Source: an uncultured Aquimarina sp. (lineage in GTDB: Bacteria; Bacteroidota; Bacteroidia; Flavobacteriales; Flavobacteriaceae). From it: a stretch of 64,000 nt of DNA. The translations under genes and the position numbers were made by a program. The notes beneath the pieces were generated by a model, which ran no database searches, was not told the origin of the DNA, and saw only the letters and a program-made list of their open reading frames with translations. This document shows positions 31,454 to 40,185 of the stretch, in pieces (the stretch's first letter is position 1; each line of letters opens with the position of its first letter). Location: NCBI RefSeq assembly GCF_947495315.1, contig NZ_CANLYD010000004.1, positions 1-64,000 of the forward strand, given 5' to 3'.

Positions 31454-32029
31454 ATGAATAAAGAGTTTTTAAATCAAATCATAAGAGAACGTCGAGCCAT
31501 ATTTCCTTCTCAATATAATGATAAACCTGTTTCAAAAGAGTTTATTAAGGTTTTATTAAAAAACGCGAATTGGGCACCAACGCATAGATTAACGGAACCA
31601 TGGCGTTTTAAAATTGTGCAAGGAGAAGCAAAAGATCGTTTAGGAGTATTCTTATCCGATACGTACACTGATATTACTCCAGAGGAAAGCTTTTCGCCTT
31701 TTAAGCATAAAAAGATTATGAATAAGTGTGCGTCTGCTAGTGCGATTATAGTAATATGTATGCAACGTGACCCTAAAGAAAGGGTTCCTGAATGGGAAGA
31801 AGTTGCAGCTACAGCAATGGCAGTTCAGAACATGTGGCTTACTTGTGCAGCCAATGAGGTAGGTTGCTATTGGAGTAGTCCTGCATTGATAAAATATATG
31901 AATGAATTTTTCGAATTTGAAGAAGGAGAACGTTGTTTAGGCTTTTTGTATTTAGGAAATTATGATAAAAATGAAGTGGTAAATTCTAAACGAAATTCTA
32001 TTGAAGAAAAGGTAGAATGGCATGATTAA
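31454..32029 (+). CDS. Nitroreductase family protein
   Basis: 191 aa. FMN-binding motifs of the nitroreductase fold: 'IIRERRAIFPSQY', 'NANWAPTHRLTEPWRFKIV', 'AAVAMQNMWLTCAANEVGCYW' with slight variation (AATAMAVQNMWL), and 'CLGFLYLGNYD'. Predicted to be a cytoplasmic NAD(P)H-dependent flavoenzyme reducing nitro or quinone compounds; the substrate cannot be read from sequence. It has its own terminator (32034-32065) and diverges from the methyltransferase. Confidence 0.92.
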   Translation: MNKEFLNQIIRERRAIFPSQYNDKPVSKEFIKVLLKNANWAPTHRLTEPWRFKIVQGEAKDRLGVFLSDTYTDITPEESFSPFKHKKIMNKCASASAIIVICMQRDPKERVPEWEEVAATAMAVQNMWLTCAANEVGCYWSSPALIKYMNEFFEFEEGERCLGFLYLGNYDKNEVVNSKRNSIEEKVEWHD

Positions 32030-32033
32030 AAAC

Positions 32034-32065
32034 AAAAAAACCATCCGCGGCGGCGGATGGTTTTT
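32034..32065. terminator. Bidirectional terminator between nitroreductase and lipoprotein genes
   Basis: AACCATCCGC (32039-32048) pairs with GCGGATGGTT (32053-32062), with an A-run before and a T-run after. Confidence 0.85.
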
Positions 32066-32087
32066 ACATATATACTTCTTCTGTATA

Positions 32088-32441
32088 TTATTGCTTTTTT
32101 AATGCATCGGTAGCTTTGCTAGCTCCTTCTTTTACAGCATCAGCACCTTCTTTCACAGCGTCTGTTGCAGCTTCAACTGCATCACCAGCAGCTTCTTTTG
32201 CAGCATCAACAGCTCCGTCTACTGCTTCACCAGCGGCTGCTTTTACAGAATCAACTGCTTCACCAGCAGCTTCTTTTACTTCCTCAACAGCTTCTTTCGC
32301 TTCTTCTTTTACTTCTTCAGCTGCTTCTTTTACTTCTTCCACAGCGTCATTAGCAGCATCCTCAGCGTTCTTTGTATCTCTACAAGAGGTTACTGAAACT
32401 GCTAACGTTAGAGCAATTGCTCCTAAAAATAATCTTTTCAT
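32088..32441 (-). CDS. Ala/Glu-rich amphipathic-repeat lipoprotein
   Basis: 117 aa. Signal MKRLFLGAIALTLAVSVTSC with lipobox VTSC. The rest is one long, highly repetitive amphipathic helix built from 'EEVKEAAxEAVD' and 'AAKEAAGDAVEAATDAVKEG' units in an 11-residue-like period, as in YtxH/apolipoprotein-like proteins. It probably lies along the membrane or peptidoglycan surface and may act in stress. The opposite strands give long false ORFs because of the repetition. Confidence 0.85.
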   Translation of the reverse strand: MKRLFLGAIALTLAVSVTSCRDTKNAEDAANDAVEEVKEAAEEVKEEAKEAVEEVKEAAGEAVDSVKAAAGEAVDGAVDAAKEAAGDAVEAATDAVKEGADAVKEGASKATDALKKQ

Positions 32442-32476
32442 AATTGATAGATTTAGTTAATTGGGTTATTGAACGC

Positions 32477-32484
32477 CAAATTTA
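32477..32484 (-). promoter_or_regulatory. -7 box (TAAATTTG) of the lipoprotein gene
   Basis: Exact TAnnTTTG match on the minus strand, 36 bp upstream of the ATG at 32441. Confidence 0.45.
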
Positions 32485-32494
32485 ACATTTTATT

Positions 32495-33268
32495 TTATAT
32501 TTCGTTTTTTTCTATCAAGTATTTCCAATAGCGCTTGGGAAGATGCTGTAGATGCAGTTTTGAGTTTTTTCTGGATTTAATATTAACGCTGTTAAAATAA
32601 GTTTGCCATAGCTTCTGAAAATCTAACTCGTTATCAGCGTAGTTTTCCTTTTGAACACTTGTGTTTAGTTTTGAAAAAAAATCTAAGGTTATTATGTCTA
32701 CTTTATCAAGATCATAATATAATCCATAGGATCGCTTGATATCATAGATTAACCATTTTTGGTCTGCATATCGATCTTTGAAGTGATATATCAACAATGG
32801 TAAAACATTAAAGTCGGGCTCTATAGTTGAAACAAAAATATCATCTTTTGTTCGTTGGAATCGAACGAAAGCCTCCATCCTATGTTTTTCTCTTCCAACC
32901 ATTTTAGCTACTTGACTGATTTTAAGGATATCTTTATTGCTGTAGTCAATAAGAGTAGCATTAGGTGTGTCGAAAATATTCTTAATATAGCATAGAAGCG
33001 TATTTTCTACTCCTTTAATTTCGCTTAGAAAAGCTTTGAAAAGAATTTTCTGTTGCGAGGATGGTATTTTAGTTTTTATACCCTTCCATACCCGATTAGA
33101 TTTTGTTTCATCAGTAATAATTGTTTCAGAAATTGTAAATAGCTGATTATTGGATTCAGATTCTTTTCTAATAATGGGAGTACCTATTTTTTGCTCATAT
33201 ACAGTAAATACACAGGTTAAGAATCCATCAAAACTTCCGTCATATAATAAAATAGTTTGTGGATTCAT
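32495..33268 (-). CDS. TIGR03915-family putative DNA repair protein (DUF4130)
   Basis: 257 aa. It begins 'TILLYDGSFDGFLTCVFTVYE', the family's N-terminal signature, and has 'HRMEAFVRFQRTKDDIFVSTIEPDFNVLPLL', 'FKDRYADQKWLIYDIKRSYGLYYD' and 'LPKRYWKYLIEKN'. Family knowledge: it is always paired with the radical SAM protein TIGR03916 and sometimes fused to a uracil-DNA-glycosylase-like domain. Here the pair is 11 bp apart. It is the third gene of the operon facing the LexA-like repressor. Confidence 0.92.
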   Translation of the reverse strand: MNPQTILLYDGSFDGFLTCVFTVYEQKIGTPIIRKESESNNQLFTISETIITDETKSNRVWKGIKTKIPSSQQKILFKAFLSEIKGVENTLLCYIKNIFDTPNATLIDYSNKDILKISQVAKMVGREKHRMEAFVRFQRTKDDIFVSTIEPDFNVLPLLIYHFKDRYADQKWLIYDIKRSYGLYYDLDKVDIITLDFFSKLNTSVQKENYADNELDFQKLWQTYFNSVNIKSRKNSKLHLQHLPKRYWKYLIEKNEI

Positions 33269-33279
33269 GTCTGGATTTG

Positions 33280-34539
33280 CTAGAAAAGACTCAATTGATT
33301 AGTAAAATACTTAGTGTGTTTACTTTTGGAAGTTTTTAGAATGATATTCTTTAGCGTATATGGAGTTATATCTTTGTGGTAAAAGTCTTTAGAGTTACAT
33401 ATAATGAAATGTTGTGCTCTGTTTAATGCGATACCAATTGCTTTGAGATGTGTCCAATCTAATTTTCTGAATTTTCTTGCCTGTAGTATTTTTGAAACTG
33501 ATTGCATCCCAATTCCAGGTATTCTAGCTAAAATGTTTTTGTCCGCTTTGTTAATGTCAACTGGGAAAAAATCCAAATTACGTAATGCCCAGCTTAACTT
33601 GGGGTCAATATCAAGTGCTAAGTTTTTATATTGGTCATTTAATAATTCGCTTACAGAAAATCCGTAAAATCTTAATAACCAATCAGTTTGATATAATCTG
33701 TTTTCTCGAAGAATAGGCACTTCGGTTTGTAAAGAAGGTAAACGATTATCAGTCGTAACCGGAACATAACCAGAGTAATATACCCTTCGCATATTAAATT
33801 TTTTGTAATAGTAGGTGGCAGAATACATAATGTCCTTATCGCTTTCTCCCGTAGCACCAATAATCATTTGAGTGCTTTGTCCTGCGGGAGCATACCTAGG
33901 TGTGCTTTTTATGATTTTTCGTTCTGCTTTATACTGAAGGATTTCGTTTTTTACCTTTTGCATTGGTTTTATAAAATCCTCGTGTTTTTTATCAGGTGCT
34001 AAAAGTTTAAGTCCCGATATAGTAGGTATTTCTATATTAACACTAAGACGATCCGCATACAATCCAGCTTCTCTCATGAGTTCATCACTGGTCCCTGGAA
34101 TCGATTTTAAATGAATATATCCGTTAAAATTCTCTTCTAACCGAAGTTTTTTGGCAACTGCAACCAATCGTTCCATAGTATAATCAGAATTTTTAAAAAT
34201 TCCTGAACTAAGAAACAATCCTTCTATGTAATTTCTACGATAAAAATTAATGGTGAGATCTACAACCTCTTGTATTTTAAAGGCTGCTCTTTTTATATCG
34301 TTACTTTTTCTTGTAACACAGTACGCACAGTCAAAAATACAATGATTGGTGAGCAAAATTTTTAATAGAGATACACAACGACCATCTTCGGTATAACTAT
34401 GACATATGCCCATGCCTGTGTTATTACCTATGCCTTTATTGGTGTTTTCTCTTTTTCCTCCACTACTAGCACAGGATACATCATACTTGGCGGCATCCGC
34501 AAGAATCGAAAGCTTTTCACGCATTCTCTCAAACGACAT
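33280..34539 (-). CDS. Putative DNA modification/repair radical SAM protein (TIGR03916)
   Basis: 419 aa. The radical SAM cluster motif CVTRKSNDIKRA is preceded by CHSYTEDGRCVSLLKILLTNHCIFDCAYC, i.e. CxxxCxxC as CIFDCAYC (~70-80). The C-terminal helix-hairpin-helix (ILARIPGIGMQSVSKILQARKF, ~330-352) binds DNA. The start overlaps the DUF559 gene by 11 bp, and the TIGR03915 partner follows. Predicted to process damaged or modified DNA. Operon control by the palindromic operators at 34934-35000 would make it damage-inducible (inference). Confidence 0.93.
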   Translation of the reverse strand: MSFERMREKLSILADAAKYDVSCASSGGKRENTNKGIGNNTGMGICHSYTEDGRCVSLLKILLTNHCIFDCAYCVTRKSNDIKRAAFKIQEVVDLTINFYRRNYIEGLFLSSGIFKNSDYTMERLVAVAKKLRLEENFNGYIHLKSIPGTSDELMREAGLYADRLSVNIEIPTISGLKLLAPDKKHEDFIKPMQKVKNEILQYKAERKIIKSTPRYAPAGQSTQMIIGATGESDKDIMYSATYYYKKFNMRRVYYSGYVPVTTDNRLPSLQTEVPILRENRLYQTDWLLRFYGFSVSELLNDQYKNLALDIDPKLSWALRNLDFFPVDINKADKNILARIPGIGMQSVSKILQARKFRKLDWTHLKAIGIALNRAQHFIICNSKDFYHKDITPYTLKNIILKTSKSKHTKYFTNQLSLF

Positions 34540-34909
34540 ACCTGCTTCTATTGGATAGCTTAATTTGATGTTTTAAAGCTCTGAAAATTTCTTCTATATC
34601 TACCAGAATTTGATAATCTGTAAAACGTAATACTGTTATCCCTAAGGAATGAATGTGTAGTTTTTTCGGAGTATCTTGACTATAAACTTCGGAGAATTCG
34701 TGTGCGTATCCATCAATCTCCAGAGCAATTTTTAATGAAGGACAGTAAAAATCAAAAGTGTAGTTGTGAATCTTATGGTTTCTTTTAAAGAGAAATCCTT
34801 TTTCGATTAACCGTTTGTAAAGTTCCTCTGTAGCAGGAATTGAATTGTTTAATGAATATCGAATAGTTTTTTCTGATTCTGGTCGGTGTAAAACAATTTG
34901 TGATGTCAT
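34529..34909 (-). CDS. DUF559 (Vsr-like) endonuclease domain protein
   Basis: 126 aa. The PD-(D/E)XK-like fold of DUF559: 'FKRNHKIHNYTFDFYCPSLKIALEIDGYAHEF' (D, E-x-D core) and 'KKLHIHSLGITVLRFTDYQI'. Relatives include very-short-patch-repair nucleases; many stand-alone copies are uncharacterised. It is the first gene of the repair operon, translationally coupled to the radical SAM gene, and its promoter overlaps the operators. Role in repair inferred from context. Confidence 0.88.
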   Translation of the reverse strand: MTSQIVLHRPESEKTIRYSLNNSIPATEELYKRLIEKGFLFKRNHKIHNYTFDFYCPSLKIALEIDGYAHEFSEVYSQDTPKKLHIHSLGITVLRFTDYQILVDIEEIFRALKHQIKLSNRSRYVV

Positions 34910-34933
34910 ATGGATTTAGTTAACTAGTAATTT

Positions 34934-35000
34934 TTCCAAATTTATGGAAATATTCCAACAAAATAAAAATGAAACTGTGTTAAAATTGGAAATATTCCAA
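34934..35000. promoter_or_regulatory. Two palindromic operators between the repair operon and the LexA-like repressor
   Basis: TTGGAAATATTCCAA at 34986-35000 and TGGAAATATTCCA at 34945-34957, dyad centres 42 bp apart (four helical turns). A third half-overlapping dyad, TTCCA-n6-TGGAA, starts at 34934. The first covers the -33 TTG (34986-34988) of the plus-strand promoter; the second adjoins the minus-strand -7 box TAAATTTG (34944-34937). The layout suits coordinated autorepression and operon repression. Confidence 0.75.
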
Positions 35001-35015
35001 AAAAGAGTATATTTG
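34986..35015 (+). promoter_or_regulatory. Promoter of the LexA-like repressor: TTG-N19-TATATTTG
   Basis: -33 TTG at 34986-34988, then exactly 19 bp to TATATTTG at 35008-35015: the complete flavobacterial consensus. The right operator overlaps the -33 element. Confidence 0.7.
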
Positions 35016-35076
35016 TTACATAATTATCCCAAATCAGAGTAACAGAAATGTATACTAATTTATAAATCAGAGTTGT

Positions 35077-35844
35077 ATGGATAATTTAACTAACCAAACC
35101 ATTCAACGCTTTAAATCGATCCGTGAGGAAAATCATTTTACACAATCTGATTTTGCCAGAGTTCTGAATATTAAGAATTCTACTGCGGATATAGAAAGAG
35201 GGAAAACGAAAATTTCGGGAAAAGTCGTTTCTAAATTACTTCAGGAATTTGGAGTAAATCCTCTTTGGTTGTTTGGCGAGAGTGAGCAAAAGAGAATCCA
35301 GTTGCATAATGGTGATGTAGCACCAAAAATAGTTACTGTAGATTCAGAAAATAATGAGAATATAGTTCTTGTTAATGTAAAAGCAGCAGCTGGTTATCCG
35401 CATAACGTTCAGGATGTGGATTGGTATCAGCAACTACCTGCTTTTGATATTCCTCTTCCGGAATATAGAAATGCTACGTATAGAGGTTTTCAGGTAGAAG
35501 GTGATAGCATGTTACCTGTTTTAGAGCCCAAAGAATGGGTTATAGGTAGAGCGGTAAATAATCTTTCTGAGTTAAGAAGTAATGCGCTTTATGTAGTTGT
35601 ATTGCAGGATAGTGTAGTGGTGAAAAAAGTGAGGAAAAATGAGGATTCTTCTGTGTTGACATTAATTTCACTAAATACTGACTATTTGCCATATACCATT
35701 CAAACACATCAGGTTGTAGAGGTTTGGGAGGTGAATAGCAAGCTTAGTTTCAATATTGATGCGAATTCTGATGCAGCAAGTATTAAGCAGTTGCAAGATG
35801 CGATGTTAACGCTTACTTCGGAAGTTAGAAGTTTGAAAAATTAA
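35077..35844 (+). CDS. XRE-HTH / S24 peptidase (LexA/CI-like) repressor
   Basis: 255 aa. HTH_3 ~7-62 (FKSIREENHFTQSDFARVLN, IKNSTADIERGKTKISGKVV). The S24/LexA domain at ~100-225 has the Ala-Gly scissile site in 'NVKAAAGYPHN', catalytic Ser in 'VEGDSMLPVLEP' and Lys in 'DSVVVKKV'. A short helical tail follows. Such proteins self-cleave on RecA* and derepress their targets. It faces the DUF559/radical SAM/TIGR03915 operon across twin operators, so a small DNA-damage regulon is likely. It is called LexA-like because Bacteroidota vary in true LexA. Confidence 0.9.
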   Translation: MDNLTNQTIQRFKSIREENHFTQSDFARVLNIKNSTADIERGKTKISGKVVSKLLQEFGVNPLWLFGESEQKRIQLHNGDVAPKIVTVDSENNENIVLVNVKAAAGYPHNVQDVDWYQQLPAFDIPLPEYRNATYRGFQVEGDSMLPVLEPKEWVIGRAVNNLSELRSNALYVVVLQDSVVVKKVRKNEDSSVLTLISLNTDYLPYTIQTHQVVEVWEVNSKLSFNIDANSDAASIKQLQDAMLTLTSEVRSLKN

Positions 35845-36836
35845 GTAATAAACCCGTGTTTTCTAGCATGTTCTTCAGCTTCTTGTGATGAATGAACAAG
35901 AAGGATAGGAGTGGTGGTAAAAGAATTGATGATCTTTATGATTCTTTTTTCTTTTCTTTTATGATTCACACTTCTCAAGTAGATTGCTAAAATTCTATTT
36001 GGGTATTTTGTTGCTATTTCAGTATAGATATCCGCATCTTTTTCTCCACTATCTCCGATAAGAATAAATTTTAAATTGGGATATATTTTTATAAGATTTA
36101 AAATTTCAGATTGTTTATGAGGCGCTTTAGGTTTGGGTGTTTTATCAAAGGGTGTTCTAAAATCTCTTAGCAGAATAGGACCTTCAGGAAAATAGTGTTT
36201 TTTCAGAAAAGCTGTTAAGTAATCATATAAATTCCAAGGGCTATTACTAACATAAAATATAGGATTAACAGATATAGTGTTTTTACCTAGTTTTAACTTT
36301 TGATAGAATTGAACGGTTCCTTCCAAAGGCAATCTTCTGTCAAAATTTTTAAAAAAAGTATTCGCAATCACTCTCCATTTGAACAATGAAGCAACTCCAG
36401 TATGCAAAATAGTATCATCAATATCACTGATGACGCCATATGATGCATTTTTAGAAGGTGTTAACATTCTTCCTTCGAATATGTTATCCTGTATGATCCT
36501 TTTGTTATTGCTCTTGTAGGAAACAATATAGGGTATCCACCCATCTTTATCTATTAATTCAATAGAATCGGATAAAAGTTCATCAAAACTATAATATCCT
36601 TCGAGGTCTGTGGCTGTGGAGAATTTTTGACCGTTTGATAGTTTTAGCTCAACACGTGCTTTTCTTATTTCATCGCTTTCAAACTGTTTAAAGATATTAT
36701 ATAATGTTTTAAGAATCCCTGTATTACCATCAAAATTAATGTTCTCGTCTTCTAAAGCTCTGCCTGTAGCTCTTAATCTGGTTGTTGTACCATACCCTAG
36801 ATAAGAATTAATTCGTAATGGTTTTTTTTTGAACAT
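35841..36836 (-). CDS. App1-family phosphatidate phosphatase-like protein (DUF2183)
   Basis: 331 aa. The catalytic HAD motif is 'GVISDIDDTILHTGVASLFK' (DxDxT-type). Further motifs: 'NPIFYVSNSPWNLYDYL' (motif II Ser), 'HKQSEILNLIKIYPNLKFIL' and 'IGDSGEKDADIYTEIA' (motif III). Homologues of yeast App1 dephosphorylate phosphatidate; bacterial substrates are unproven. It overlaps the repressor gene tail-to-tail by 4 bp. No signal peptide, so cytoplasmic. Confidence 0.92.
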   Translation of the reverse strand: MFKKKPLRINSYLGYGTTTRLRATGRALEDENINFDGNTGILKTLYNIFKQFESDEIRKARVELKLSNGQKFSTATDLEGYYSFDELLSDSIELIDKDGWIPYIVSYKSNNKRIIQDNIFEGRMLTPSKNASYGVISDIDDTILHTGVASLFKWRVIANTFFKNFDRRLPLEGTVQFYQKLKLGKNTISVNPIFYVSNSPWNLYDYLTAFLKKHYFPEGPILLRDFRTPFDKTPKPKAPHKQSEILNLIKIYPNLKFILIGDSGEKDADIYTEIATKYPNRILAIYLRSVNHKRKEKRIIKIINSFTTTPILLVHSSQEAEEHARKHGFIT

Positions 36837-36880
36837 AGAATTTTCTTAAAGAAGTTTAAACGACTTCGAAGTATAAAGAT

Positions 36881-36912
36881 AAAAAACCCCGCTAATTAGC
36901 GAGGTTCTTTAG
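36881..36912 (-). terminator. Terminator of the hppA gene
   Basis: On the minus strand ACCTCGCTAATTAGCGGGGT folds into a stem followed by TTTTTT. It lies just after the hppA stop. Confidence 0.8.
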
Positions 36913-36929
36913 TGGATAGCTTTTAAAAA

Positions 36930-39335
36930 TTATTTTATAGAAGCTCTAATTTCTTCAATTTTAGTTTTCACTTCTTCTTCGGTGCCTTTTAGTTTTTTGG
37001 TTTCTACAAAAGTCTTACCATTTTCAGTTTTTGTGATAGTGACTTCGGCATTACCCATATCTCCATTCATATTCATTTTAACTTCAATTTGTTTTTCAAC
37101 TGGGTCAGAAGATGATTTCGTCTCAATAACTTCAATTTCGTTAGTCGCTACTGCGGTTTCAGAAGTGTGACCACCAAGAATAGGAGCAATTACAAGCCCT
37201 ATAAGACAAGTTAGTTTAATCAATATGTTCATAGATGGTCCTGAAGTATCTTTGAAAGGATCTCCAACTGTATCACCGGTCACGGCAGCTTTATGAGCAT
37301 CAGAACCTTTGTAAGTCATCTCTCCATTAATTTCTACACCAGCTTCAAATGATTTTTTTGCGTTATCCCATGCACCACCAGCATTGTTTTGAAATATTGC
37401 CCATAAAACACCAGATACAGTAACTCCTGCCATATATCCTCCTAACATTTCGGCAATTGCTAAGGTGTCCATTCCGAATAATAATGGAACAAATGCTATT
37501 ACTAAAGGAAATCCAATAGTTAGTAGTCCAGGTAACATCATTTCCTTTAAAGAAGCTTGTGTCGAAATTGCAACACACTTATCATATTCAGGTTTTCCTG
37601 TACCTTCCATAATTCCTGGGATGTCTCTAAACTGACGACGTACTTCCTGCACCATTTCCATTGCTGCTTTCCCAACGGCATTCATTGCTAAGGCAGAAAA
37701 TACTACGGGTACCATTCCTCCAACAAATAACATTGCTAATACGGGAGCTTTAAAAATATTAATCCCATCTATTCCTGTAAAAGTTACATACGCGGCAAAT
37801 AAAGCTAAAGATGTTAATGCAGCAGAAGCAATAGCAAAACCTTTTCCAGTTGCGGCGGTTGTGTTTCCAACTGAATCTAAGATATCAGTACGTTCTCGTA
37901 CGATTGGTTCTTGTTCACTCATTTCTGCAATTCCTCCAGCATTATCGGATATAGGTCCGAATGCATCAATTGCTAATTGCATAGCTGTTGTGGCCATCAT
38001 AGCAGAGGCTGATAAAGCCACTCCATAAAATCCTGCAAAGGCATAAGATGCCCAGATGGCTCCTGCAAATAATAATACAGAAGGGAATGTAGAAATCATA
38101 CCAGTTGCCAAACCTGCTATAATATTGGTTCCCGCACCTGTGCTTGACTGTTGTACAATTTTAAGGATTGGAGATTTACCTAATCCCGTGTAGTACTCAG
38201 TTACTGATGAAATTACAGCTCCAACTATTAGTCCAACAAGTGTTGCATAAAATACACGCATTGCAGAAATCTCTATAAGTCCTTCTCCAAAGAACTCCAT
38301 TTTCATTGTTTCAGGAAGCATCCACTTGCACAAACCGAAACAAGCTGCTGCTACCAATATAATTGATGTCCAGTTACCAACATTAAGTGCTCCCATTACT
38401 TGAGCTTCTTTAGCATCGTTACTTTTAATTTTTACCAACATAGTACCAATAACAGAAATAATAATTCCTGCACCGGCAATTGCCATTGGCAATAAGATTG
38501 GACCAATACCTCCAAAAAGATCAGAGATTGCACCTCCCATATCTTTGATCACATAGTTTCCTAGTACCATTGCAGCTAATACCGTGGCTACATAAGAACC
38601 AAATAAATCAGCACCCATACCTGCAACATCACCAACATTATCTCCAACGTTATCTGCAATTGTAGCAGGGTTACGTGGGTCGTCTTCAGGAATACCGGCT
38701 TCGACTTTACCTACTAAATCTGCTCCTACATCAGCTGCTTTAGTATAGATACCTCCACCTACACGAGCAAATAAAGCAATAGATTCAGCCCCCAAAGAAA
38801 ACCCGGCTAAAGTCTCAAGAACAATAGTCATGTCCATTGTATTGGTCCATTCTCCACCCATAAAAAAGTGAAAAAAGAATATGAAGAAAGCGGTCAAGCC
38901 TAATACAGCTAAACCTGCAACACCAAGTCCCATTACAGTACCACCTCCAAAAGAAATTTTAAGTGCATTTGGTAAACTGGTACGAGCAGCTTGCGTTGTT
39001 CTTACATTAGTTTTTGTAGCTATTTTCATTCCTATGTTACCTGCAAAAGCAGAGAAAACTGCTCCGAATATAAAAGCAATTACAATTAACCAATGAGTAG
39101 TAGGTACTACAAAAGAAACAATTGTTAGTAATACACTAACTATCACCACAAATATCGCAAGTAATTTGTACTCTGCATTTAGAAAAGCTAAGGCTCCTTC
39201 GTAGATATGATCCGAAATTTCTTTCATTTTACCATCACCGGCATCTTGTTTCATTACCCAAGATTTTTTAACCAGCATATAAATAAGCCCTAATAGTGCC
39301 AAAACAATTGGCATATAAATCATATTTGATTCCAT
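36930..39335 (-). CDS. hppA: Membrane-bound ion-translocating pyrophosphatase
   Basis: 801 aa, ~16 transmembrane helices. Catalytic motifs: '[20 protein letters not shown]' (~190), '[20 protein letters not shown]' and '[16 protein letters not shown]' near the C-terminus. '[18 protein letters not shown]' (Ala rather than Lys) suggests the K+-dependent type, which includes Na+ pumps. It hydrolyses PPi and pumps Na+ and/or H+ across the inner membrane. Unusual: ~60 residues after the last helix form a charged soluble tail ([20 protein letters not shown], ..[17 protein letters not shown]). The soluble PPase gene lies just upstream, so two PPi-removing enzymes sit together. Confidence 0.95.
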   Translation of the reverse strand: MESNMIYMPIVLALLGLIYMLVKKSWVMKQDAGDGKMKEISDHIYEGALAFLNAEYKLLAIFVVIVSVLLTIVSFVVPTTHWLIVIAFIFGAVFSAFAGNIGMKIATKTNVRTTQAARTSLPNALKISFGGGTVMGLGVAGLAVLGLTAFFIFFFHFFMGGEWTNTMDMTIVLETLAGFSLGAESIALFARVGGGIYTKAADVGADLVGKVEAGIPEDDPRNPATIADNVGDNVGDVAGMGADLFGSYVATVLAAMVLGNYVIKDMGGAISDLFGGIGPILLPMAIAGAGIIISVIGTMLVKIKSNDAKEAQVMGALNVGNWTSIILVAAACFGLCKWMLPETMKMEFFGEGLIEISAMRVFYATLVGLIVGAVISSVTEYYTGLGKSPILKIVQQSSTGAGTNIIAGLATGMISTFPSVLLFAGAIWASYAFAGFYGVALSASAMMATTAMQLAIDAFGPISDNAGGIAEMSEQEPIVRERTDILDSVGNTTAATGKGFAIASAALTSLALFAAYVTFTGIDGINIFKAPVLAMLFVGGMVPVVFSALAMNAVGKAAMEMVQEVRRQFRDIPGIMEGTGKPEYDKCVAISTQASLKEMMLPGLLTIGFPLVIAFVPLLFGMDTLAIAEMLGGYMAGVTVSGVLWAIFQNNAGGAWDNAKKSFEAGVEINGEMTYKGSDAHKAAVTGDTVGDPFKDTSGPSMNILIKLTCLIGLVIAPILGGHTSETAVATNEIEVIETKSSSDPVEKQIEVKMNMNGDMGNAEVTITKTENGKTFVETKKLKGTEEEVKTKIEEIRASIK

Positions 39336-39389
39336 TAAATGTGTTTTTAGTTAATTAGTGGCTAAATGTAGTAAAATAAAGCTAAAAAG

Positions 39390-39427
39390 AAAAAGCGCAA
39401 TATTTCTAAGAAAATATTGCGCTTTTA
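39390..39427 (-). terminator. Terminator of the ppa gene
   Basis: AAAGCGCAATATTT pairs with AAATATTGCGCTTT (near-perfect 14-bp stem), with A/T tracts on both sides. It lies between ppa and hppA, so the two are probably separate transcripts. Confidence 0.85.
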
Positions 39428-39447
39428 TTTATTTTTTGTATAGACTT

Positions 39448-39978
39448 TTAGTGAATACTAAATAAACCTTCAGGTTTATTTGGTATATCCTCAAAACGTT
39501 TTACACAGTCATTGATGATTTTCTTAGCTTCATCTATATTACCCCATCCACCAACATCAACTTTCTTTTTCTCAAGATCTTTATAAACCTGGAAAAAATG
39601 TTCTATTTCTTTTATTAGATGTGGATTCATTTCTTTTAGATCTGCTAATCGACTAGCGATAGGATCAGCTACTGGTACACAGATAATTTTTTCGTCTGGA
39701 CCTTTTTCATCCGCCATATGGAAAACACCTATTGGTTTTACTTCCATTACACATCCAGGAAAAGTAGGTTCTGTTACTAATACCAGAACATCTAGTGGGT
39801 CTCCATCCAATGCTAAAGTTTCTGGTATGAATCCATAATCTGCAGGATACATCATAGAAGAAAAAATCATGCGATCATATCGGATCTTTTTTATATCAAA
39901 ATCGTATTCATACTTATTACGACTTCCTTTTGGTATTTCGATTAGTACATCGAAACTTTCACGGGTTGCTGCGCTCAT
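39448..39978 (-). CDS. ppa: Inorganic pyrophosphatase
   Basis: 176 aa from ATG 39978 (MSAATRESFDVLIEIPKGSR), the normal family length. The frame extends to 40047, but the -7 box TATATTTG at 40012-40005 lies inside that extension, so the shorter start is right. Family I signature: 'YPADYGFIPETLALDGDPLDVLVL' with the D-G-D-P-L-D metal site; 'EIPKGSRNKYEYD' and 'IKEIEHFFQVYKDLE' are also typical. Cytoplasmic PPi hydrolysis that pulls biosynthetic reactions forward. Confidence 0.95.
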   Translation of the reverse strand: MSAATRESFDVLIEIPKGSRNKYEYDFDIKKIRYDRMIFSSMMYPADYGFIPETLALDGDPLDVLVLVTEPTFPGCVMEVKPIGVFHMADEKGPDEKIICVPVADPIASRLADLKEMNPHLIKEIEHFFQVYKDLEKKKVDVGGWGNIDEAKKIINDCVKRFEDIPNKPEGLFSIH

Positions 39979-40004
39979 ATTCTTATTCTCATTTTTATGG
40001 GCGG

Positions 40005-40012
40005 CAAATATA
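40005..40012 (-). promoter_or_regulatory. -7 box (TATATTTG) of ppa
   Basis: Exact TAnnTTTG match 27 bp before ATG 39978; it decides against the longer start at 40047. Confidence 0.5.
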
Positions 40013-40185
40013 AGTATTACAAGGGGTTGGTTAAAATTTATAACCAAAAATAATGGGTATATGTGCTAAATTTTAATGTTATGGTAACCTACAAGCTTTT
40101 CGTAAAATGTTTTTGATGATTTTCAGAACGAAATCACTAATAATTCGTACGGATAAATTAGTGCTGACGAATTTATTTCTGGTTT

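Noticed and set aside
32116-32460. Long plus-strand ORFs rich in Ala/Ser or Leu/Gln
   Set aside because: Antisense shadows of the Ala/Glu-rich repeat lipoprotein at 32088-32441; composition is explained by its repetitive codons.
39979-40047. Longer N-terminus for Ppa
   Set aside because: A TATATTTG -7 box lies within the extension, and the family starts near MSAATRESF.
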